Below the pieces are notes generated by a model. The model saw only the letters and a program-made list of their open reading frames with translations, had not been told where the DNA came from and did no database searches. A DNA stretch of 64,000 nucleotides from an uncultured Prevotella sp. (GTDB taxonomy: Bacteria > Bacteroidota > Bacteroidia > Bacteroidales > Bacteroidaceae), in the NCBI GenBank assembly GCA_934254985.1, contig CAKQMS010000003.1:75287-139286 (forward strand), given 5' to 3'. Position 1 is the stretch's first letter, and the number at the start of each line of letters is the position of its first letter. Shown here in pieces: positions 56,385 to 64,000 of the stretch. The position numbers and the translations under genes were made by a program.

Positions 56385-59300
56385 TTACTCTGAAACCTTC
56401 TCGGCGAAATCAAGAACATTCTTCTTGTTTGCCTCGATGCGATCATATTCTTCCTTAGAGCCAACGATGATTTTGTCCCACTGACGAAGACCTGTACCAG
56501 CAGGGATGAGGTGACCGCAGATAACGTTCTCCTTCATACCCTCAAGACGGTCTACCTTACCACGGATAGCAGCCTCGTTGAGCACCTTAGTTGTCTCCTG
56601 GAATGATGCAGCAGACATGAAGCTCTTAGTAGCCAAAGAAGCACGAGTGATACCCTGGAGAATCTGAGTAGAAGTGGCAGGAACTGCATCACGAACCTCT
56701 ACGAGACGAAGGTCACGACGCTTCAAGCTTGAGTTCTCATCACGAAGCTTGCGGGCAGTGATAATCTGACCTGCCTTCAACACCTCTGAGTCACCAGCGT
56801 TGGTAACAACCTTCTTACCCCAGATACGATCGTTCTCCTCAGCAAAGTCGAGCTTGTCAACCATCTCCTGCTCAAGGAATGTTGTATCACCTGGATCGTC
56901 GATGCGAACCTTACGCATCATCTGACGAACGATAATCTCGAAGTGCTTATCGTTGATCTTCACACCCTGGAGACGGTAAACGTCCTGTACCTCGTTAACG
57001 ATGTACTCCTGAACGGCAGTAGGACCCTGGATAGCGAGGATATCGCTTGGAGTGATAACACCATCAGAAAGTGGAGTACCAGCACGTACGGCATCATGCT
57101 CCTGAACAAGGATCTGCTTAGAGAGCGATACGAGGTACGACTTCTGGTCGCCTGTCTTAGATGTAATGATGATCTCACGGTTACCTCTCTTAACCTTACC
57201 CATTGTTACCTCACCATCGATTTCAGATACGATAGCAGGGTTAGAAGGGTTGCGGGCCTCGAAGAGCTCTGTTACTCGTGGAAGACCACCGGTGATATCG
57301 CCTGCACCACCTACGGCACGAGGAATCTTAACCAATGTGGTACCAGTAGCGATGGTCTGACCATCCTCTACAGCAAGGTGACCACCTACAGGGAGGTTGT
57401 ATGTACCCAATACCTCACCAGACTCAGAAACGATGTCTACAGTAGGAACCTTTGTACGATCCTTAGAATCAGTGATGATCTTTTCGGTCATACCGGTTGT
57501 ATCATCGGTCTCAGCACGGAATGTGATATCACGCTCTACATCGTGGAACTTAACCTTACCAGCGTATTCGCTGACGATAACGGCGTTGAATGGATCCCAC
57601 TTTGCAATACGGTCGCCCTTCTTAACCTTAGCTCCATCCTTGAAATAGAGAGAAGAACCATAAGGTACGTTAAGGGTTGACAATACGATATCTGTATTGA
57701 TGTCGATGAAGCGGATTTCAGCAAGACGGCTGACTACCATCTGGCAATCAATATCCTTCTCACCATTGTTTTCTACGAATGGAACAGTACGAAGCTCATC
57801 GAACTCGATACGAGAATCGTTCTTAGCTACGATGCTGGCATTAGCTGCTGCGTTACCAGCCACACCACCGGCGTGGAAGGTACGAAGTGTAAGCTGAGTA
57901 CCTGGCTCACCAATAGCCTGAGCTGCGATGACACCGACAGCCTCACCAAGCTGTACCATGCGAGCGGTAGCAAGGTTACGTCCGTAACACTTCATGCAGA
58001 CCCCCTTCTTGCTTTCACAAGTGAGCACTGAACGAATTTCTACGCTCTCGATAGGAGAAGCCTCGATACGTGCAACCTTATCCTCTGTAATTTCCTCGCC
58101 AGCATTAACGATAACATCGCCAGTTGTAGGATCAACGATATCGTGAACTGATACACGACCGAGGATACGCTCACCAAGAGAAGAGATGACCTCGTCACCA
58201 TTCTTCAAGGCTGTGCACTGGAGACCACGGAGTGTACCACAGTCTTCCTCTGTGATGATGACGTCGTGAGAAACGTCAACAAGACGACGGGTAAGGTAAC
58301 CAGCATCGGCTGTCTTCATCGCGGTATCCGCAAGACCCTTACGGGCACCGTGAGATGCGATAAAGTACTCGAGCACTGACATACCCTCCTTAAAGTTAGA
58401 GAGGATAGGGTTTTCAATAATCTGAGCACCCTCGGCACCTGCCTTCTGAGGTTTAGCCATAAGACCACGCATACCAGCAAGCTGAGCAATCTGGTCGGCA
58501 GAACCACGGGCTCCAGAGTCAAGCATCATATATACAGCGTTGAATCCCTGGTCAGCCTCTGTCATCTGCTTCATCAGAGTCTTCTTAAGGTCGGTGTTAA
58601 CGTGTGTCCATGTATCGATAACCTGGTTGTAACGCTCCTTGTCGGTGATGAAACCCATGTTATAGTTGTCCATGATAGCCTCAATCTCCTTGTTACCCTT
58701 ATCAACGATTTCAACTTTCTCCTTAGGGATGATGATATCGTCGAGGTTGAACGAAAGACCAGCTACGTAAGCCATACGATAACCGAGGTTCTTGATACCA
58801 TCGAGGAATGCACAAGCGCGAGCCATACCCACAGCCTTGATAACATCGGCGATGATACCACGAAGAGTCTTCTTAGAGATGATATCGTTGAAGAAACCTA
58901 TCTCGTCAGGAATGATACCATTTACGATAACACGACCAACTGAGGTTTCTACCATACGCTTCTCTATCTTACCATCAACGAGGTCGTTGACAATAACCTT
59001 TACCAAAGCGTGGAGGTCGCAACGACCTTCATTATATGCGATGATAGCCTCTTCTGGACCATAGAATGTGAAGCCCTCGCCCTTAGCACCTGGACGAATC
59101 TTGGTGATATAGTACAAACCGAGCACCATATCCTGTGAAGGAACGGTGATAGGAGCACCATTAGCAGGGTTCAAGATGTTATGGCTCTGAAGCATCAACA
59201 CCTGTGTTTCAAGGATTGCCTCATTGCTCAATGGCAAGTGAACAGCCATCTGGTCACCATCGAAGTCAGCGTTGAACGCTGTACATGCCAATGGGTGGAG

Positions 59301-60713
59301 CTGAATAGCCTTACCCTCGATGAGCTTAGGCTGGAATGCCTGGATAGACAAACGGTGAAGTGTAGGGGCACGGTTAAGCATAACCGGATGACCCTTCATC
59401 ACGTTCTCAAGGATATCCCAGATAACAGGTTCACGACGGTCTACTATCTTTTTAGCGCTCTTTACAGTCTTCACGATACCGCGCTCGATGAGCTTACGGA
59501 TGATGAATGGCTTATAGAGCTCGGCAGCCATAAGCTTTGGCAAACCTACCTCGCCCATATTGAGCTCAGGACCTACGACGATAACCGAACGACCAGAGTA
59601 GTCAACACGCTTACCGAGCAAGTTCTGACGGAAACGTCCTTGCTTACCCTTCAAAGAGTCAGAGAGTGACTTCAATGGACGGTTGCTCTCGCTCTTAACT
59701 GCAGAACCCTTACGGCTGTTGTCGAAGAGTGAGTCGACAGCTTCCTGCAACATACGCTTCTCGTTACGAAGGATAACCTCAGGAGCCTTAATCTCCATAA
59801 GACGCTTCAAACGGTTGTTACGTATGATAACACGACGATAGAGGTCGTTGAGGTCGGATGTAGCAAAACGTCCACCATCCAATGGTACCAAAGGACGAAG
59901 CTCTGGTGGGATAACAGGGATAATCTTCATGATCATCCACTCTGGACGGTTTGTCTCCTGAGAAGTACGGAAAGCCTCTACAACCTGCAAACGCTTCAAA
60001 GCCTCAGTCTTACGCTGCTGGCTTGAGTCGTTGTTAGCACGGTCGCGGAGCTCATAGCTCAAGCTATCGAGATCCAAATCTGCCAACAGGTCGTAAACAG
60101 CCTCGGCACCCATCTTGGCGATGAACTTGTTAGGATCATCATCCTCAAGGAGGTCGTTGTTAGGATCGAGCTTCTTATCGATGATTTCGAGATACTCATC
60201 CTCTGAAAGAAGGTCATACTTGTGAGAACCATTCAAGTCCTCAATACCCTCCTCATCCTTACGTCCCTCAAGGGCACCTGGCTTGATAACGATATACTTC
60301 TCATAGTATATTACGGCATCAAGTTTCTTGGTAGGAAGACCAAGAAGATAACCTATCTTGTTAGGCAAAGAACGGAAGTACCAGATATGAGCTACTGGAA
60401 CAACGAGCTCGATGTGACCAGAACGCTCACGACGAACCTTCTTCTCAGTAACCTCAACACCGCATCGGTCGCAGACAATACCCTTATAGCGAATACGCTT
60501 GTACTTACCGCAGGCGCACTCATAGTCCTTTGTAGGACCAAAGATACGCTCGCAGAACAAGCCATCACGCTCAGGTTTGTAGGTACGGTAATTGATGGTT
60601 TCAGGCTTTGTAACCTCACCATACGAATTTTCCTGTATCTCCTGTGGTGAAGCGAGACCAATGGTAATCTTCGTGAAATTATTCTTTACCTTAATATCTT
60701 TTTTGAAAGCCAT
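56385..60713 (-). CDS. rpoC: RNA polymerase beta' subunit
   Basis: 1442 residues. The N-terminal zinc site ([20 protein letters not shown]), the catalytic magnesium motif [12 protein letters not shown], and the second zinc cluster ([13 protein letters not shown]) are present. Full length for Bacteroidota. Starts 11 bp after rpoB and ends at a strong terminator. Confidence 0.99.
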   Translation of the reverse strand: MAFKKDIKVKNNFTKITIGLASPQEIQENSYGEVTKPETINYRTYKPERDGLFCERIFGPTKDYECACGKYKRIRYKGIVCDRCGVEVTEKKVRRERSGHIELVVPVAHIWYFRSLPNKIGYLLGLPTKKLDAVIYYEKYIVIKPGALEGRKDEEGIEDLNGSHKYDLLSEDEYLEIIDKKLDPNNDLLEDDDPNKFIAKMGAEAVYDLLADLDLDSLSYELRDRANNDSSQQRKTEALKRLQVVEAFRTSQETNRPEWMIMKIIPVIPPELRPLVPLDGGRFATSDLNDLYRRVIIRNNRLKRLMEIKAPEVILRNEKRMLQEAVDSLFDNSRKGSAVKSESNRPLKSLSDSLKGKQGRFRQNLLGKRVDYSGRSVIVVGPELNMGEVGLPKLMAAELYKPFIIRKLIERGIVKTVKSAKKIVDRREPVIWDILENVMKGHPVMLNRAPTLHRLSIQAFQPKLIEGKAIQLHPLACTAFNADFDGDQMAVHLPLSNEAILETQVLMLQSHNILNPANGAPITVPSQDMVLGLYYITKIRPGAKGEGFTFYGPEEAIIAYNEGRCDLHALVKVIVNDLVDGKIEKRMVETSVGRVIVNGIIPDEIGFFNDIISKKTLRGIIADVIKAVGMARACAFLDGIKNLGYRMAYVAGLSFNLDDIIIPKEKVEIVDKGNKEIEAIMDNYNMGFITDKERYNQVIDTWTHVNTDLKKTLMKQMTEADQGFNAVYMMLDSGARGSADQIAQLAGMRGLMAKPQKAGAEGAQIIENPILSNFKEGMSVLEYFIASHGARKGLADTAMKTADAGYLTRRLVDVSHDVIITEEDCGTLRGLQCTALKNGDEVISSLGERILGRVSVHDIVDPTTGDVIVNAGEEITEDKVARIEASPIESVEIRSVLTCESKKGVCMKCYGRNLATARMVQLGEAVGVIAAQAIGEPGTQLTLRTFHAGGVAGNAAANASIVAKNDSRIEFDELRTVPFVENNGEKDIDCQMVVSRLAEIRFIDINTDIVLSTLNVPYGSSLYFKDGAKVKKGDRIAKWDPFNAVIVSEYAGKVKFHDVERDITFRAETDDTTGMTEKIITDSKDRTKVPTVDIVSESGEVLGTYNLPVGGHLAVEDGQTIATGTTLVKIPRAVGGAGDITGGLPRVTELFEARNPSNPAIVSEIDGEVTMGKVKRGNREIIITSKTGDQKSYLVSLSKQILVQEHDAVRAGTPLSDGVITPSDILAIQGPTAVQEYIVNEVQDVYRLQGVKINDKHFEIIVRQMMRKVRIDDPGDTTFLEQEMVDKLDFAEENDRIWGKKVVTNAGDSEVLKAGQIITARKLRDENSSLKRRDLRLVEVRDAVPATSTQILQGITRASLATKSFMSAASFQETTKVLNEAAIRGKVDRLEGMKENVICGHLIPAGTGLRQWDKIIVGSKEEYDRIEANKKNVLDFAEKVSE

Positions 60714-60724
60714 TTTCTTTTCCT

Positions 60725-63700
60725 TTAATCGAGTTTAATACTTAGTCCAAGACCGCGAAGCTCATGCAAAAGCACATTGAGAGACTCAGGGATACCTGGT
60801 GTTGGCATTGCATCGCCCTTGACAATAGCCTCGTAAGCCTTAGAACGGCCAACGACATCGTCAGACTTAATGGTGAGAACCTCCTGAAGAACGTGGCTTG
60901 CACCAAATGCCTCAAGAGCCCAAACTTCCATCTCTCCGAAACGCTGTCCACCAAACTGTGCCTTACCTCCAAGAGGCTGCTGAGTGATGAGTGAGTAAGG
61001 ACCAATAGAACGTGCGTGCATCTTGTCCTCAACCATGTGACCGAGCTTAAGGAAGTATGTCACACCTACAGTAGCAGGCTGGTCGAAACGCTGACCTGTT
61101 TCACCATCATAAAGATATGTAGAGCAGAGGTGTGGCAATCCTGCCTTGTCTGTCCACTCACCGAGGTCTTCGAGCTTAGCACCGTCGAAGATAGGAGTAG
61201 CAAACTTAACACCGAGCTTACGTCCAGCAGCACCGAGGATAGCCTCGAAGATCTGACCAAGGTTCATACGTGAAGGCACACCCAGTGGGTTCAATACCAA
61301 GTCTACAGGACGACCGTCCTCGAGGAATGGCATATCCTCCATACGTACTATCTTAGAAACGATACCCTTGTTACCGTGACGACCTGCAAGCTTATCACCT
61401 ACACCAATCTTACGCTTCTTAGCGATATAGACCTTAGCCATCTGAAGAATTCCTGATGGAAGTTCATCACCGATAGTGATAGCAAACTTACGACGCTTCA
61501 TTTCTGCATCCAAAAGTTTGTACTTGCGGATGTAGTTCATGATGAGCTTAGAAATAAGACCATCGGTATGCTCGTCGCCTGTCCAGTCGTTAGACTGAAT
61601 GCCGTCGTACTCGAGGTTCTTCAAAGCTGTAACAGTGAACTTAGTACCCTTAGTGATAATCTCTGCACCAGTATAGTCCTTAACGCCCTGTGAAACCTTA
61701 CCCTCTGTAAGAGTCATAAGCTTGTCAACGAGGATATCCTTAAGGTCGTTGTTCTTTGCCTCGTACTCCTCGTCAATCTTAGCAAGGATAATCTTATCCT
61801 GCTTCTTAGACTCACGAGTCTTCTGAGCGCGAGCGAACATCTTCTTATCGATAACGATACCGCTCAATGATGGGTTAGCCTTCAAAGAAGAATCCTTAAC
61901 ATCACCAGCCTTGTCACCAAAGATAGCACGAAGAAGTTTCTCTTCTGGTGAAGGATCGCTCTCTCCCTTAGGAGAAATCTTACCAATCATCAAGTCGCCT
62001 GGCTCTACACGAGCACCTACACGGATAACACCATTAGCATCGAGGTCCTTAGTAGCTTCCTCGCTTACGTTAGGAATATCGCTTGTGAACTCTTCCATAC
62101 CACGCTTTGTTTCGCGAACGTCGAGTGAATACTCGTCAACGTGAACAGAAGTAAGAACGTCATCGCGAACCATACGCTCTGAAAGAACGATGGCATCCTC
62201 ATAGTTGTAACCCTTCCAAGGCATGTAAGCAACGAGGAGGTTGCGGCCAAGAGCCAACTCACCATTTTCTGTTGCATAACCCTCAGTAAGGATGTCACCA
62301 GCCTTCACTCTCTGTCCCTTAGAGCAGATAGGACGAAGGTCGATGGTCATATTCTGGTTTGTACGGCGGAACTTTGGAATACGATATTCCTTCAAGGCAG
62401 GCTCGAAGCTTACGAACTCCTCGTCCTCAGTACGATCATAAAGTATACGGATTGTTGTTGCGTCAACATATTCGATGACACCCTCGCCCTCAGCAGTGAT
62501 CATAGTACGAGAGTCCTCGCACACCTGCTTCTCAAGACCGGTACCAACGATAGGAGCATCATTGTGGAGCAATGGTACTGCCTGACGCATCATGTTACAT
62601 CCCATCAACGCACGGTGACCGTCATCATGCTCGAGGAATGGGATGAGTCCTGCTGATACAGAAGCAATCTGCTGTGGAGCAACGTCCATCAAATCAACAT
62701 CTGTAGGAGGAACTACAGGGAAGTCAGCATCCTGACGACACTTAACGACCTTGCGGATGAATGTACCATCCTCGTTCAATGGAGCATTACCCTGACCGAT
62801 GATGTGGTTTTCCTCCTCCTCTGCGGTGAGGTATACAACATCCTTGTTGTCCATATCAACTACACCATTTGTAATCTTACGATATGGAGTAGAGATAAAG
62901 CCGAGCTCGTTGATAGTAGCATATACACAGAGAGAAGAAATAAGACCGATGTTAGGTCCTTCAGGACTCTCAATAGGACAAAGACGACCATAGTGTGTAT
63001 AGTGAACGTCACGAACCTCGAAACCTGCACGCTCACGTGAAAGACCACCAGGACCGAGGGCTGACAGACGACGCTTGTGAGTTACCTCAGCAAGTGGGTT
63101 TGTCTGGTCCATGAACTGTGAAAGCGGGTTGGTACCAAAGAAGGTATTAATAACGCTTGAAATAGTCTTGGCGTTGATAAGGTCTGTTGGTGTGAACACC
63201 TCATTGTCACGTACGTTCATACGCTCACGGATGGTGCGGCTCATACGAGCAAGACCTACAGAGAACTGGTTTGCCAACTGCTCACCAACGGTACGAACAC
63301 GACGGTTTGACAAGTGGTCGATATCGTCGACGGTAGCGTTAGAGTTAACAAGCTGGATGAGATACTTGATAATCTCTATGATGTCGTCACGTGTAAGAAC
63401 GCGAACATCCATATCTGTATCCAAACCGAGTTTCTTGTTGATACGGTAGCGACCAACCTCACCAAGGTCATATCTCTTGTCTGAGAAGAACAAGTTCTGG
63501 AATACTTCACGAGCACTTGCATCATCTGCAGGGTCAGCATTACGGAGCTGACGGTAGATATATGTAACAGCCTCTTTCTCAGAGTTGCTTGGGTCCTTAG
63601 CAAGAGTGTTGAAGATAATGGTGAACTTGTTAGCAGCCTCTGCATCCTTATGAAGAAGGATTGTAGAAGTACCACTCTCAAGGATATCAGTAACGTTATC

Positions 63701-64000
63701 CTCTGTAATCTCGGTCTCACGCTCCATAACAACCTCGTTACGCTCGATAGATACAACTTCACCAGTATCCTCATCAACGAAGTCCTCATTCCAGCTCTTC
63801 AAGACACGAGCAGCCAACTTGCGACCGATAGCAGCCTTCATATTCTTCTTGTTCACCTTCACCTCTTCAGCGAGATCGAAGATCTGGAGAATATCCTTAT
63901 CCTGCTCATAACCGATGGCACGGAGCAAGGTAGTAACAGGCAACTTCTTCTTACGGTCGATGTAAGCATACATCACATTATTGATGTCAGTAGCAAACTC
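60725..64000 (-). CDS. rpoB: RNA polymerase beta subunit, 5' end outside window
   Basis: About 1091 codons are visible; the frame stays open to the right edge ([19 protein letters not shown]), so the first roughly 180 residues lie beyond it. Conserved parts include the rifampicin-pocket region [34 protein letters not shown] shortened here, [33 protein letters not shown] and [19 protein letters not shown]. In the rifampicin pocket the usual wild-type residues ([18 protein letters not shown]) are seen. Confidence 0.98.
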   Translation of the reverse strand, partial: EFATDINNVMYAYIDRKKKLPVTTLLRAIGYEQDKDILQIFDLAEEVKVNKKNMKAAIGRKLAARVLKSWNEDFVDEDTGEVVSIERNEVVMERETEITEDNVTDILESGTSTILLHKDAEAANKFTIIFNTLAKDPSNSEKEAVTYIYRQLRNADPADDASAREVFQNLFFSDKRYDLGEVGRYRINKKLGLDTDMDVRVLTRDDIIEIIKYLIQLVNSNATVDDIDHLSNRRVRTVGEQLANQFSVGLARMSRTIRERMNVRDNEVFTPTDLINAKTISSVINTFFGTNPLSQFMDQTNPLAEVTHKRRLSALGPGGLSRERAGFEVRDVHYTHYGRLCPIESPEGPNIGLISSLCVYATINELGFISTPYRKITNGVVDMDNKDVVYLTAEEEENHIIGQGNAPLNEDGTFIRKVVKCRQDADFPVVPPTDVDLMDVAPQQIASVSAGLIPFLEHDDGHRALMGCNMMRQAVPLLHNDAPIVGTGLEKQVCEDSRTMITAEGEGVIEYVDATTIRILYDRTEDEEFVSFEPALKEYRIPKFRRTNQNMTIDLRPICSKGQRVKAGDILTEGYATENGELALGRNLLVAYMPWKGYNYEDAIVLSERMVRDDVLTSVHVDEYSLDVRETKRGMEEFTSDIPNVSEEATKDLDANGVIRVGARVEPGDLMIGKISPKGESDPSPEEKLLRAIFGDKAGDVKDSSLKANPSLSGIVIDKKMFARAQKTRESKKQDKIILAKIDEEYEAKNNDLKDILVDKLMTLTEGKVSQGVKDYTGAEIITKGTKFTVTALKNLEYDGIQSNDWTGDEHTDGLISKLIMNYIRKYKLLDAEMKRRKFAITIGDELPSGILQMAKVYIAKKRKIGVGDKLAGRHGNKGIVSKIVRMEDMPFLEDGRPVDLVLNPLGVPSRMNLGQIFEAILGAAGRKLGVKFATPIFDGAKLEDLGEWTDKAGLPHLCSTYLYDGETGQRFDQPATVGVTYFLKLGHMVEDKMHARSIGPYSLITQQPLGGKAQFGGQRFGEMEVWALEAFGASHVLQEVLTIKSDDVVGRSKAYEAIVKGDAMPTPGIPESLNVLLHELRGLGLSIKLD

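Noticed and set aside
56943-57680. 245-codon frame antisense to rpoC
   Set aside because: Antisense shadow of a universally conserved gene.
1-64000. tRNA, rRNA genes, insertion sequences, prophage
   Set aside because: None was seen: no transposase or integrase frame and no tRNA cloverleaf with a proper anticodon arm was found by eye; a tRNA search program would be decisive.

Overview
The window comes from a Bacteroidota chromosome, most likely Prevotellaceae (Prevotella/Segatella). Four things point there. Promoters repeatedly fit the Bacteroidota sigma-factor pattern TTTG, 19-20 bp, TAnnTTTG (more than a dozen were read by eye). Gene content includes DUF4831 and DUF3467 proteins, an Oar-type TonB receptor, a FucP-type sugar transporter, a C-minus L36 and a stand-alone AICAR formyltransferase. 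Two secreted proteins share a C-terminal tail ending GLYIVNGKKVVRK. The str-S10-spc-alpha ribosomal order is also typical.

Layout. 1-3.4 kb: 5' part of an LptF/LptG-type permease, a 22-bp-period repeat array, and an S9 peptidase with a small upstream gene. 3.4-6.1 kb: a control region with divergent promoters, the AICAR formyltransferase, and a three-gene DUF3791/DUF3990 toxin-antitoxin-like cassette. 6.2-10.6 kb (minus strand): hpt-adk-obgE-pgeF-M23 peptidase, a probable operon behind one promoter. 10.7-19 kb: nnr, DUF4831, fba, FucP-type transporter, glycine-zipper lipoprotein, rlpA, gdhA. 19-22 kb: a 987-residue receiver-like plus PEP/pyruvate-binding protein. 22-29.6 kb is the accessory region: complex inverted-repeat elements, two cassettes each pairing a large secreted protein with a ~60-residue peptide, an orphan antitoxin fused to a toxin remnant, and an Abi_2 gene. 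29.7-48 kb: an unbroken minus-strand run from rpsL to rplQ. 48-56 kb: DUF3467, a GH35 beta-galactosidase, and an OmpA/TonB-receptor pair. 56-64 kb: rpoC and most of rpoB.

The most notable observations lie in the accessory region. One secreted protein is out of frame with its own signal peptide because of a run of eight G bases; seven G would restore it, which looks like a phase-variable switch (or a homopolymer sequencing error). Its paralogue 3 kb away is intact. Both are followed by short peptides with conserved ends and variable middles. Other candidates are a degenerate repeat family with an exact 22-bp period at three distant intergenic sites, two cloverleaf-like elements in tandem, a folded element with a terminator-like hairpin between rpsL and rpsG, and a promoter motif shared by two purine genes. 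Functions of unnamed elements are inference; all coordinates were read from the sequence by hand.
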